A stretch of 64,000 bases of DNA from Orobanche coerulescens. Lineage: Eukaryota > Streptophyta > Magnoliopsida > Lamiales > Orobanchaceae. A program made the translations under genes and the position numbers. Shown in pieces: positions 12,056 through 22,960 of this stretch. Within the stretch, counting starts at the first letter, position 1; every line of letters starts with the position of its first letter. Below the pieces are notes generated by a model that had not been told where the DNA came from, ran no database searches, and saw only the letters and a program-made list of their open reading frames with translations. The stretch is taken from assembly GCA_033398695.1 (NCBI GenBank), contig CM065802.1, positions 203,317,096 through 203,381,095 on the forward strand, in the 5' to 3' direction.

Positions 12056-12942
12056 GGGACAGATGGGTTTCTCACCCCATTTCCTCCCCTTCTTCTATTA
12101 TCTTCGCGGCTGTCGAATGGGTGAGGCTAGGGTTCGAGTTCTTGGTCGGTTCTACTCAATTCCAAGGCGTTTTGGAATATTCTTGTTGATTATATCACCA
12201 TTCAATCCGTGTTCTTCGTCGAATCGAGGTAATATCTTGAAATCTCCTAGGGTTGACTTTCGAGATTTCTTTTTAATATTTGTTGTTCGTCCGAATTTCG
12301 ATGATTTGGTTGATGTTATTAAACCTTATTAATCATGTCCTATGGGTTGTATGTCCATATTTCGGATTTGTTTAACTCGATTGACGATTCGAGTGTTCTT
12401 GGGAATTATTGAACATTTAGTGTTCGATTAAATGCCCCTATGAGTTTCCCTTCGATAGTTTGATGAGATTTCCGTTGTTTTCAGTTTTGATTCTTGTTGT
12501 AATCGTATCTTCGTTGTTTTTGCCGGAGGATTGTAGGTGTTCGGGGTTTTTCTGGGTTGTGCCGTATTCGTAAGAATATTCGGGCACCGACAATCGAGGC
12601 AAGTATTTTACTATACAATTTGTGCCTTGTGAATAGGGATGTCGTGTTATGGTTATGATGAATTGATTTATCTTAGAGAATGTGCTTCGTATGAATTGAT
12701 TATTATGAACGATTGATGGTAACGATAATACCTTCACTTAGTTAACATCGTGGAATTGTGTTGGATGTGCAAATCATCTAAGTTTTGTGTCGGGCGTGGT
12801 TGGTTATCGTTGAGTTGTTGTGATAGTTATGATATTTGTGTTGCTTTGGTTTACATACTTGATTATACATTTCAGTGTAGTGTGGAATGGCTTGACATTT
12901 GATAATTATGAGTTGTGTCGTGTCGACGTGTGTGTTTGTTCC

Positions 12943-13185
12943 AGGTAGGGTCTGATGAGACCTCTGGAGTACGGTACATGATGTGTACGAACAAGGTGTG
13001 TGATTTAGGTAGGGTCTGACGAGGCCTCTGGAGTTTGGTACATGATGTGTACGAACGATGTTTGTGGCCGGGTAAGGTCCTCCGAGGCCTTCGGAGTTCG
13101 GTACATGATGTGTACGAATAGGGTGTGTGGTCCGGGTAAGGTCCGTCGAGGCCTCCGGAGTTCGGTACATGACGTGTACGAACAA
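12943..13185. repeat. Four-unit minisatellite in LTR A-plus
   Basis: Units of about 60 bp with the core GGTCTGACGAGGCCTCTGGA and then GTACATGATGTGTACGAA, repeated four times. The unit sequence differs from the repeat at the same relative place in LTR A1/A2. Confidence 0.85.
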
Positions 13186-13271
13186 CGATCGTATAACAGT
13201 GATTATTTGGATAACATTTTGAATATGGGTCTCGGACTCATAATGATATCTTATCTAGTGTGTTTTGAAAC

Positions 13272-14163
13272 TGTAATATCCGGATTTATTACGGTGTATT
13301 TCATCTGTATTCAAACCCTGTATTATTCGGATTGGTGGTTTTGATTATTGGAGTATGATATTTCTTGCATTGATATCATTGTACATAAGTATAGAAGCAT
13401 GCAAAATTGCTCATGAAAACTCGTGATAGCGCATGGTAAGAATGTATCTTAACGCGCGCTATCGGGCTACTATTAGCGTACGCTATGCAGGTAGGAGTTG
13501 CGTGCGCTAAGAACTCAATTATTGAGCGGGATGGCTAGCACATGCGCCAGCCGGGACATGGGTCCGGATAAGATTCCCGCGGACGAACCTGGACAGTTCT
13601 GAAGTCAACTTTTATTAGCGCACGCTAAGGAAAGCTTAGTAGCGTGCGCTAACTTGTTAAAATGCAGAATATTATAAATGGGACAACAACTCGTTTTGGC
13701 TTACATTTTTACTCGACCATTCTGCATTCTTGAGAGGCCAGAGAGCTGAAATATCCTCCTACACACTTAGAACACATTTTGTTGGTGTTTATATATTGGT
13801 TATCACTTGGGAATAATCATTGAAGTGGAATAGCACCTTGGAGTGGCATACAACCAACCGGAGTTGGATTCTACCTTACGGTTCAGTGATTTTCATCATA
13901 TTAAGGTATGTTCAATCTATCTCCAGACTTAGAGTTGGATTCTAACGATTTGGATGATCATGTTAACAAGATATGGATTTTCATAGATGAATTATCCAAA
14001 GTATATCATGTTTGGAATATTGAGATGATTAAGCCTTAAGTACCTTGATTATGATCATCATGATTCAAATCTTATTACATTGAACAAAGTAAAGGAAGCT
14101 TCTATCATTGGTAATCCGAATCTAGTAGATGACTTCATAGCAATCATGGACTTGACTTTATCA
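13272..14163 (+). repeat. LTR B, left part (split by CACTA)
   Basis: Begins TGTAATATCCGGATTTATT at 13272. It has TAGCGTGCGCTA-type palindromes at about 13420-13660 followed by a TATA-like ATTATAAATG near 13670. The sequence breaks exactly at the CACTA insertion and resumes at 20696 after the TCA duplication. Confidence 0.6.
13420..13660. promoter_or_regulatory. U3 palindrome cluster, TAGCGTGCGCTA type, first LTR B block
   Basis: At least six copies or half-copies of TTAGCGTACGCTA, TAGCGCACGCTAAG and TAGCGTGCGCTAAC. The last lies about 25 bp before a TATA-like box. Confidence 0.6.
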
Positions 14164-14650
14164 CACTACACCATATATGGGTTTCAGCAACACCTGAAAA
14201 ACTGTGTTCAAAAGTCCAAAAAGTGTTGCTGAAGGTAGAAAAACAAGCTATGGCTACACTTTGACCAAATTCGAAAGTGTTACAAAAACGGCCGCAACCA
14301 TAGGGGTCTAAGGTAACACTTTTCTTTTTTTTGGTAACATGTTAAAAAAGTGTAGCAATAGACCCCTATGCCAACACTTTTATTGTCTCTGGCTACACTA
14401 GATTTTGTGTTGCTGTAGACTTAAGGCCACACTTTTATATTTTTAGTGACACCAAGATTTGTGTAGCCGTAGACCTATGCCAACACTCATGAGGTCTAAT
14501 GTAACATTAAATTGTGAAACATTTTGACATCTTTACCAACAACTTTAACACTATGGCTACACTTATATATGAACAGTTCTAACTTTTGCCAACACAATTT
14601 TAATCTTTACCAACACAATTTTTATATTTTGCCAACAGAAAAAATTATAA
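14164..14650. repeat. CACTA left terminus and subterminal repeats
   Basis: TIR plus direct and inverted copies of TATGGCTACACTT and GCCAACACTTTT. Subterminal repeats of this kind bind the accessory transposase protein in the En/Spm family. Confidence 0.85.
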
Positions 14651-14929
14651 ATTATAGTCTATGGCTACATTTTTGCAGATTTTTACCATCATTTTTCATG
14701 CTAAAAAGCAAAATGTTATATTGAAAAATAAATATTACCATAAAACAGTCAATACCATTAAAACAATGTCAACCATAACAACATCCAAAATACATGACTG
14801 CTAATATTCAATCCATAATAGCTAAGAACAAGTTACGATCGCAATCCACAAATATAACAAAACTACTTGAGTCACTTAGCTAGCATAATATAAAATGATG
14901 AGATCAGTCAAGGAGTGACATTGTCACCG

Positions 14930-15615
14930 CCATAGGACTCCTCGATTTCTGAGAGTCATCAATCTTTAAGTTCAAATCTGGATTCTTCTCGGCCAACATT
15001 TTCATCATTTCTCGAGTTGAGCCCTGATCTTAGTAGTTAGGTCCGCCACGTACTGATCAGCAACTTGAACGGATGGTGATGCTGAAGACTTCGATTTCGG
15101 TTGCTCTGTAATATACTCTTCTTGACTATATATATACACTCACTGGTAAGAAGAATGAGAATATGTCACATTATGTTAAGAAGGAGATAGTTGAATTTCA
15201 CAAGGAAGAGATGATAAAGTATAGGGTAAGATAAACTGCAAAATCAATGTTAAACCTTTTCTAGCATAGACTCCCTGAGCATTTACATAAGGTAGCATAA
15301 ATTGCTTAGTATATCAAGAATACATATTACAGGCAATATGAATGGGTAAAAAGAAAACGAAATTCTGGAACATAACATGCGGCATTGACCATTTTCTTTT
15401 TCGTTAAGGAAGGCATAAAATTGTTAATGCGGCAAAAAAAAAGAGCTAATTTTTACCCAAACATTTGTCCGATCATATTAATAGGATTTTCACCATCGAA
15501 TCTTCATCATGGAGCTGCCTCTTAGGTATTGCCTTTGGCTTTTGGTCCATTTGAAGTATGACGAGCCGCAAGTTTGGGTGGTGGTCTCCTCAACGCGATA
15601 TATAGATAATAGAAA
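14930..15615 (-). pseudogene. Degenerate TNP1/Transposase_24-like fragments
   Basis: On the minus strand the 15050-15110 region reads PKSKSSASPSVQVADQYV and, after a frameshift and stop, about 14960-15000 reads EKNPDLNLKIDD. This resembles the coiled-coil tail of plant En/Spm accessory proteins, where an aspartate/leucine-rich ending is common. Further upstream (15520-15610) the minus strand reads RRPPPKLAARHTSNGP, similar to the proline-rich segment of the same proteins. Stops and frameshifts separate the pieces, so no product is expected. The match is from memory of the family and moderate at best. Confidence 0.4.
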
Positions 15616-18310
15616 TAAGAAAAAGGACACCAAAACCACAAGAGCCTATTCATGCTAACAATCATAAAAATACGACACTTCCTCATACCTGAACAAATCA
15701 TCGGATAAGAAAGAATAGTCCCTCGCGTTCTTTAGAATTTCAACCTTTTTCTTCAACCGTGTCAGTTATTAGGAAAGTGAAAAAGGGGTGAAAAAAGTTA
15801 TAAACCACCAACTACCAATCGGAGTATCGATAAGTCAACAGTAATTACCCGTTTGTGACTCTTGGTGGATGGTCATCGCTGGATCTTGACTTGACATGGT
15901 CGATGGAGCTCTTATTATTACGCACAATAAAATAGCTTCAAAGTGAAATAATGATTCATTCTCATCGAGAATGACCAAACAAATAACAAGGTAAAAAAAG
16001 GGCTCCAGGCTTCAACATGTAAGATAAATGACTAGACTCCTTAAAAAATTCCTTGCTTATGGTGTAGTCAACAGTATCATGATTTAGACATACTCGAGAC
16101 GCACAATATCTTGAATCCACTTTGTAAAAGCGATTGCCAGAATGACCAAAAGGCATATAAATAAACCTCATGATTGAACAAATCTGCACATCACATATCT
16201 GTTAATAGAAAGGACTTAAAATAGTAGTGATGCATGCAATCAAAGGAAGCAAATTGAAATGTATATACAATTTCATAAAAGGCAATAACTGAACAGTGAA
16301 GACGATGAAGGAATTTTACACAGTAAAATAAGAAAAATTACAGTCGGATATTACATCCACCCTATGAAGAACATCCTATTATCCAACAGCCAGGCGACTA
16401 TCTCGCCTATAGTTGAAAAGGAAGAAGATATATCTAAGGTAGTATCATATCATTTCCCAACAGGTACCAAGGACATTAATGTTCCTCCAGTGGTATGTTG
16501 TCCATGTAGGTCAGATAATTCCTAACTTGCACCTTGAATCTATTAGCACAAAGAAATCATCTTTTCTACCTCACCAACACCGGTGTCGAGAATCTCTTGC
16601 TTACTAAACTATATTTCTTAAAGATGTTGTCAGAGCCATAGACTCCGATAAAAATGAGCTGCTTTTCTTCATGATAGCTCAGCTCAGGTCACCAACATGT
16701 GATGTACTATCTCGGATGTAGTAGATGCTTTCAAAGCGACCACGGTGGCTATCAAGCTCGTCTTGGTATATTCACTAAAAATAAAGTAGAAATTCTGAAC
16801 AACGATTAAAAAAATCCCTTGTAGATGAAGCCAAAGCGCTCTCGATCTTGAAATCACGCGATACAAACCGAAAGCTCATGACAAGAATATTGAGATCTAA
16901 CCAAAGAGGTGAAGAAAAAGAATAAAGTCTATGATGAATTTGCCACCAACATTAAAGAGATTTTGAAGCGTAACGTCCCTTTATAATGCCCAAAGAGGGA
17001 GAAGTGGTGTAGGCGCAATCGATCGCGACACTAGAAGCAAGTGAATTATTTTATTTCTTTGGATGATGTTGTAGCCAATATCGTTAGTCGACTCTCATAA
17101 CTGGCCCGGGGCAAGGATCTTTAGGGCATAAGTTTGGCGGCTCATAGAAGCGAGTTCTCCGATCCCAACCTTAATATGGTCACCAAGCGGCGAAACTCAT
17201 TTGCCTACAGATAGGTAATACAGACCAGGACATCAAGAATTTAAAAACCAATGAACTCAACAGGTACTTTTGTACCCTAATAAAGTAGTCACGATCTTCA
17301 ATAGGTTTAAGACACTCAATGATGCGGCAAGGAATTTTCTGGCTTATGGCGAAGGTAAACTCCCCAAGAGACACTCAAATGAAGGTACATGAAAAATGAT
17401 TATCTTACCCACCCAAAAGATCAAGTTGTTGGTCTATGACATGTCTTTAGAAGGAAAATGTTATTACTGTAAACAAATAAATGAACAACAAGAAAACTTG
17501 TGGAAAGAAACCAACTTGATCCTTACGGTAAAAGGCGAGAGAAAAACATTAATGACAGAACATAGATGTTAATTATCTCACTTTCTTTGTTATAGATAGT
17601 TCTATTTATCTTATTTTTATTTAGTTTTTCTTGCAAATAATGTAATTGTATGCTTTTATTGCTTATGAATGAAAGTTACTTGTTCTGCCCTAAGAAGATT
17701 ACGGCTCATAATTTATTATTTACTTGCATTACGTTTAACTTCAATCTTTTTGAGTTATTATGCATATTGGAACTTACTGTATGAGCTTGACTGTGCACAG
17801 TTCCTAGTTTAAAGTTGTAAGTCGTGAGCTTACTATATGAACATGCCTACAAGCCTATCATAGTTCAAGTTATGAAACTTAGTGAGTTAGGATGAATTCT
17901 TACAATTTTAGAACATGCACGTGAGTTGTTCATTTTTCTAGTTTAAGATAGACTATTAAGGTTAAGGATATAGGTTTTGACATTATCAAATTGGGGGAAA
18001 TTGTTCGGATAAATCTCTTTGATTTTGATAAGTGCAAAACTTACAGCAGCATCCTACACTTGCGGCAATCAAAGGCCACAGTAGAACAGACGATGATTAC
18101 ATCAAAAGATATTTGAGGATACAACATTTATGCTGTCGACTCCACATATGAAATATTATAAGGAATTCCTACAATAGAAGTTCAAATAAGTGTAACCATT
18201 CTGACTAAGGGAATAGTTTAATCCTAAAGAATCTCGATGTATTTAATGCATAGATATGACGGTTGGATATAAATGAAGGATTTCAAGAGAAATAAGAAAA
18301 AAAAAATTTA
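15616..18310. other. CACTA interior, unrecognised
   Basis: About 2.7 kb inside the CACTA element. Short minus-strand open frames exist (15962-16189, 16684-16866, 17180-17374), but none shows a motif I recognise and all are bounded by stops. It could be decayed transposase or captured host sequence. AT-rich non-coding sequence dominates after 17580. Confidence 0.4.
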
Positions 18311-18349
18311 CTAACCATCTGATATTTTACTCAAACAAAAAAATCTTAC

Positions 18350-18556
18350 AGGCTTGTCATGAATGCCAATTTGAGCCCATATTACGACCTCCAATAACTC
18401 CTCCATAGTGCCATAACCATCTGATAATTGTAAACAATACTGTATGACAATAAGAAACAAAGTAGAGAGAGAGAGAGAGGGAGAGAGATTGTACAAACCT
18501 AGCAAAGCAATGAAGCAATCAGAATGGCTGGCCATCTCAGCCTTCCTCTGGTGCAC
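18350..18556 (-). pseudogene. LOG-like: Captured LOG-type cytokinin riboside 5'-monophosphate phosphoribohydrolase fragment
   Basis: The minus strand carries parts of two exons of a LOG gene, whose enzyme releases active cytokinin from its nucleotide. Exon part 1 (18556-18499) reads [19 protein letters not shown] 78-nt intron with GT donor (18498) and AG acceptor (18421) follows. Exon part 2 (18420-18350) reads [19 protein letters not shown] then HDKP, and stops at a GTAAGA donor where LOG genes also have an intron. The family signature PGGxGTxxE is damaged: the proline is replaced by leucine and the first glycine by aspartate across the splice junction. Upstream and downstream exons are not found. 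The preserved intron shows capture at the DNA level, a CACTA transduplication. A dead fragment by itself, though it could be transcribed with the element. Confidence 0.85.
18463..18490. repeat. (GA)n microsatellite in the captured LOG intron
   Basis: Run of GAGAGAGAGAGAG with interruptions, lying within the 78-nt intron of the LOG fragment. Confidence 0.8.
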
Positions 18557-20109
18557 TCAACACAAGAGCGTTGCTGTTGGGTACGACCACTTGAACCCAG
18601 CAAGTAATCTACAGCATAAGTCTGCTCTACAAAAAAAAAAAGAGAAGTTAACACCGGGAAGCATTCAAAGCAAATCATCATCAACAAATCTACAGACCTC
18701 CTAGTATTTTCTTCTGACTGAATCCTTTTGAAAGCTAAAACAATAATCAATATAAATTATATAATAAATCAAAAATACAACAACTAAAGCACTTCAATTT
18801 TATGTAGCCCAAGCAGTCCCGACTTTCAACCATCGGGTGTCGTCGAGCCTTATTTTCACCGCCAAAATCGAGATCGGAACTTGACACCGGCTCAAACACG
18901 CTGAGTCAAGAAATCTAGCCCAGCCGGTTCACCTCAACACAACACCCAGATTCACAAAAAAATTAGGAATTCTTACTCGAGTCTTGGAATTTAAACCTCA
19001 ATTTCGACCCGAATTCATGTAACCCACCTGAACCAGAACATCTGCCATGCCCCGGCCGCCGATGCCATATGCCTGCTGGAAATTAGGACAGAAACCCTAA
19101 CCCGCGCCGCGCACAACGCTCTGCTCACAATTGCCGTTTTTCATTTTTCATCTTTCACTGTGTGTGTGTGTGAATTTTGTGAGAGTGTGTGTGTGTGTGT
19201 GAACTTTGTGAGTAAAGAAGAGGATAGAGGAAGAGCCGAGAAGGGAGAATCGAAAGAAGAAGAAGAGAAAAAGAAAATGAGTTACGCAGTGAGGGAGAGG
19301 AAGTAGGGAGATAACTGTGTATTATAAATTAGATATATTATTACATAAAATATTATATATTATACATAAATATTATAATGTATTATAAATTAGATATATT
19401 ATTATATAAAATATTATATTTTAAATATTTATTATACTAACTTGAAATTATTAATTACATTATATGTATATATGATATATATTAAAAATATTTATATTCT
19501 TAAATATAGGGTATACGGCCGGATTTAAAAGGTGTGATATTTTGGCTCTAACCTGTTTTTAGCGAGTTAAACGGGTGGTCCGACGGGGCCGGGCCGATTA
19601 TCTCTAATGTCCATTTTCAATCGAATTAGCATCTCCCAATCTTTACAAGACCCATGTTTTCAATGTCCAGTTTTAGATCGAGATTTGGCCATCTCAGCGT
19701 GCCGTTGTCCAAATGTTTTGATGATAAATGCATTTTTATTTTTCAACTTTTTATAATATTAATATAAATAAATTTTAATTTATATTTCTTATTATATTTT
19801 AAAAGAGTTGAATGTATAAATTCAATTTTTATTTTAATTTTAGATTATAATTTTCAAAATAAAAATATATGTATTCATATAATATATTTTATTATTATAA
19901 TTTTAAGGAATTATTTTCTTTTTAATATTTTTAAATTTATTAGTTTAATCCGAACAAATTTTAAGTAAAAAATTATATGTGCTCTTATAAAAAAATCCGT
20001 TATAAAATGATTAAACAAATTCAAATAATTTACTTTATTTTAGTGTAAAAAACTTAAATTTGGCGATATTTTTTTAAAAATATTTAAAATAATTTTCGTA
20101 ATTATTAAG
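18557..20109. other. CACTA interior right of the LOG fragment
   Basis: No gene recognised. Contains a relatively GC-rich block (18800-19130) that could be captured exon or UTR sequence, (GT)n tracts at 19159-19200, and then strongly AT-rich DNA with a direct repeat around ATTATAAATTAGATATATTA (19320 and 19380). Confidence 0.5.
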
Positions 20110-20319
20110 ATGATTTAGTATATTGCAACGCTTTAAGTTCACGTATAATCCAACACTTTAGGTTGGTGTTGCATTAACGTCTTTTGCAACAGTGCATTAA
20201 GGTCTAATGCAACACTAATTGAGTAGTATTGCAAAAGACAAAAGATCAGAGGGCTATTGCAATACTTTTCCTTGCAACACCGGAGATATGCGTTGCATAT
20301 AAGCACTTATGGCGTAGTG
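20110..20319. mobile_element. End fragment of a second CACTA element inside the first
   Basis: Ends at 20319 with CTTATGGCGTAGTG, a CACTA-type terminus different from that of the host element, preceded by its own subterminal repeats of the form TGCAACAC / GTGTTGCAT between 20118 and 20300. No matching left terminus was found, so it is a truncated copy or a swapped-in end. Confidence 0.6.
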
Positions 20320-20692
20320 CAATATTTCCTCTTATTTAATGCTCATCTCTCTTACATTACTCCCTCCGATTAGGACGATTCATAAAATACCTTAAAAAAA
20401 TTAGGTCGTTATAGTTGAAAATAATTTATTTGGACCAACTAAAATATTTTAGCAAATCCGCCTATTTCTTTTAGTGTTTAGTTACACTTTTTCTAAATAG
20501 CAACGGCTACACCAAATTTTGTGTTAGCGTAGATATTCAATTTGGTCTACGGTAACACTAATTTATATCAATAATAACGTTAGAAAAATGTGTAGCCTTA
20601 AATCAAATTTGACCAATTTTAAGGCATCTAAGGCTACACTTTTGCTTGTAACATCAAAAAAAATGTTGTTGAAAGCCATATATGGTGTAGTG
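20320..20692. repeat. CACTA right terminus and subterminal repeats
   Basis: Contains GGCTACAC, TGTGTTAGCGTAG and GTAGCC-type repeats matching those at the left end, then the 17-bp TIR. A degenerate CTCCCTCCGATTAGG block near 20361 resembles a Stowaway-type end. Confidence 0.7.
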
Positions 20693-22175
20693 TCATTATT
20701 GTTAGATAAATCTAAGGGATTGATCATGGAAGGATTTATCTAGTATAGATGGAATGTTAAACAACTTCAGCATGATAATATTGATTGATGTAAAGGTGTT
20801 GATATCAACCGTTAAGCCTTTCGAATTGTCGTATGAAGATTTGTAGTCGAAATGGAATATGGTTTTATATGGTATGCATATCCTTGAATCCGAAGTTGTT
20901 GTTATCCGTAAGATCATTCATAAACGTATGTACATTATATTCATGGAGGTAACATGAATTATCACGGAAGATTTCATTGTTGTGATCATGATGAGAACAG
21001 TTTACTGCCCAGCAGTAAACTGCCATGCATAGATAGCGCACGCTAAACTATGAAAATTAACGTGCGCTATCGAACACTAGTTAGCGTACGCTACGTTTGG
21101 TACGTAACGTACGCTAGGCCATCAGACGAGTCAGTCGACTGATCAGTGAAGTACTGACCATACATAGTTAGCGTACGCTAGGCTTTGTTGTTTGCGTGCG
21201 CTATCGAGCAGACTTAATGCACGCTACGCAGAGTACTTAGCGTGCGCTAAGCAGTTCAGGCAGATTGCATTTTATGAACTTTTGGCCGTAAATCGAATTG
21301 TTAAACATTCGTACGACGTGAGATAAATCCTATATCATTTCTTTTGTTAAGGTTTGGTCTCGTTACGTGATTGTTTGAGGAGGACGACCTTTGAGTGTTC
21401 ATTTTCGTGGAAGTGTTGTTCTTGTCTTCAAATCGAGGCAAGTACCTTAATTGTTTTATGTATTGATGTTATACGTATTGTCGTGCATGTATGTCGTTGT
21501 TGTATGTCCACCTCGCGTTGGTCTGACGGGATCATCGGGGGATCTATGCTAGCGTGCGCTGGATCATCGGACGGGTTTTTCCACCACGGGTTGGTCTGAC
21601 GGGATCATCGTGGGTTCTAGGCAGTGAACGCTGGATCGACGGAATTACCATGTGTATGTTATGATATCATGTTGTGATTATCACTTGTGCATGTCATTTT
21701 TGAGTTTCTCGTAGGAGAAGACTCGTTGGTATTTTTCTTGTCGTTTACGTTATTCGTGAGATATGAATAATATGTTGTGGTACTTGTACTAGCATCGTTG
21801 TGCTAACCCCTTCGGGGGTGAACATTTTGTTTATGTTCAGGATCCAGGAGAGCGGGAAAACAACCATTGGAGTTGCATGACGACGAGGGTGCAGAGTGAT
21901 GTTTCGGTCGGGTTTATTTGTCTGTTGTTTATTGGTTATTTCAATAAGTACTCGAGTACGAAGTCATTTGTGATGAATTTGAATTTGGTGATGTATTATT
22001 GAGTTCTGTTGAACAATTGTACTATTTTTGTATTTGGTCAGAATTGTCGTATCGTAATTCCGTTATTTCCATTCGTTAGTACCTTTTAATGCCTGTTCAA
22101 TTCTTCAGCCTTGTAAATCCTTATGTAAAGGATTTACGGCGCTGTAATATTCCTAAATATATCGGGGGTGTTACA
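20693..22175 (+). repeat. LTR B, right part
   Basis: Resumes after the TCA duplication and ends GGGGGTGTTACA at 22175, directly followed by a PBS. It contains a second TAGCGTGCGCTA cluster (21034-21255), the LTR-family landmark TCGAGGCAAGTACC (about 21434), a short tandem repeat (GGTCTGACGGGATCATCG, 21520-21640), and the AACCCCTTCGGGG motif near 21805. Two palindrome clusters in one LTR may mean that B is itself a fusion of two LTRs. Confidence 0.7.
21034..21255. promoter_or_regulatory. U3 palindrome cluster, TAGCGTGCGCTA type, second LTR B block
   Basis: Eight or so copies of TAGCGCACGCTA, TTAGCGTACGCTA and TTAGCGTGCGCTAAG. It is followed by AGGCAGATTGC, a spacer word also seen near 31823 and, as CAGGCAGTAG, in LTR C. 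Confidence 0.65.
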
Positions 22176-22180
22176 GAATA

Positions 22181-22192
22181 TGGTATCGGAGC
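22181..22192 (+). other. Primer-binding site (initiator-Met tRNA)
   Basis: TGGTATCGGAGC five bases after the LTR B end. Confidence 0.8.
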
Positions 22193-22409
22193 TAAGATTA
22201 TGGATATCTTGGCCGTTGGGTTAAAATAGGGGTCATTTATGTCTTTTGAGGTAACCGGCCGTGAATGACATCACTGCACTGCCTACGTCTTCATGCGAAC
22301 GGTGGTTGTAAGTTCTTAAACTCTATCTCGTTCTTTACATGTTGTGTCTCTTTATACTCGAATATTAGAACGATGCTGTTTCCTGTATATTGAGTATTTA
22401 TGCTTACAG

Positions 22410-22960
22410 TATGTTGAGAGGCGGACGTGGACGTGGTCGCGGTCGTGGACGCGGACGAAGAAATGCCGAAGGGAAGCGTCGCCTTCTAATCGTGCCGCCA
22501 TAGTTCAAAGTAGCCGCAACAATCTATTAATAACGAACCAGATCCTGCTGTACCAGAGATCCTTCGTCAAGTGGTGAACCAGATGACTCAGTTCGCCCAG
22601 GTCGTGGACCGAATGCAAGTGGCGGTGGGACTACAGCAGGGAGAAAGACAGCAAGGGATCCCAGACATGGGAAATTGAGGTGACCGGTGGCTGCAAGAGG
22701 TGGCGAAGATGCAACCACCCAAATTCAACGGTATTTCTGAGACTCCCACCTCGGACCATTGGTTGAAGGAACTGGAGAAAATATTTGCCAGAATTAACTG
22801 CCCAGATGACCGGAGAGCCTCTACTGGTAACGTGTTACAAGTGCGGACTCGAGGGACACCAGGTTCAGTTTTGCGAGTTGGTCACCGAGCCTTCCGAGGA
22901 ACGGACTTGAGCACTGATATCAGGATTAACTCTGAGGATTCCATGAGAACTAGTCACATG
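22410..22960 (+). pseudogene. gag: Internally deleted gag
   Basis: Begins with an RGRGRGRGR-rich stretch, as in element H gag (52278). Frameshifts follow, then a recognisable capsid N-terminal region with MQPPKFNGISE and ELEKIFARINCPDDR. Right after the PDDR word the sequence jumps to the end of a zinc knuckle (the alternate frame reads CGLEGHQVQFCE). About 180 codons of central gag present in H, plus the first knuckle, are missing. No pol follows. A deletion derivative incapable of autonomous movement. Confidence 0.7.

Larger units (their letters stand above)
11330..13271 (+). repeat. LTR A-plus (5' part of a 3' LTR, cut at 13271)
   Basis: Starts TGTAATATCCGCAATTTCG directly after the polypurine end. 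The first 300 bp match LTR A1/A2 in sense orientation, including the hairpin at 11652-11676. It then differs, with a CACGAGCAC-type palindrome cluster (11838-12045), a TATA box at 12048, and a four-unit tandem repeat (12943-13185). No TGTTACA end is found before the next LTR begins at 13272, so it is truncated or interrupted there. Confidence 0.75.
14164..20692 (-). mobile_element. CACTA (En/Spm-type) DNA transposon with captured gene fragment
   Basis: The left end CACTACACCATATATGG at 14164 and the right end CCATATATGGTGTAGTG at 20692 are perfect 17-bp inverted termini, flanked by the 3-bp target duplication TCA (14161-14163 and 20693-20695). Subterminal arrays of GGCTACACTT, CCAACACTTT and GTGTTGCTG motifs in both orientations fill the first and last 500 bp, typical of CACTA elements. 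Length is 6529 bp. No intact TNPD/TNP2 transposase is seen, only a relic of a TNP1-type protein (14930-15615) and a captured LOG fragment. The strand given is that of both coding relics. It is inserted in LTR B. Confidence 0.92.

Noticed and set aside
11736..12332. 198-codon plus-strand frame in LTR A-plus
   Set aside because: Covers palindrome cluster, TATA box and start region. The open frame reflects GC-rich repeats rather than a gene.
18444..18704. 86-codon plus-strand frame over the LOG fragment
   Set aside because: Shadow of the minus-strand LOG exons and the GA repeat.
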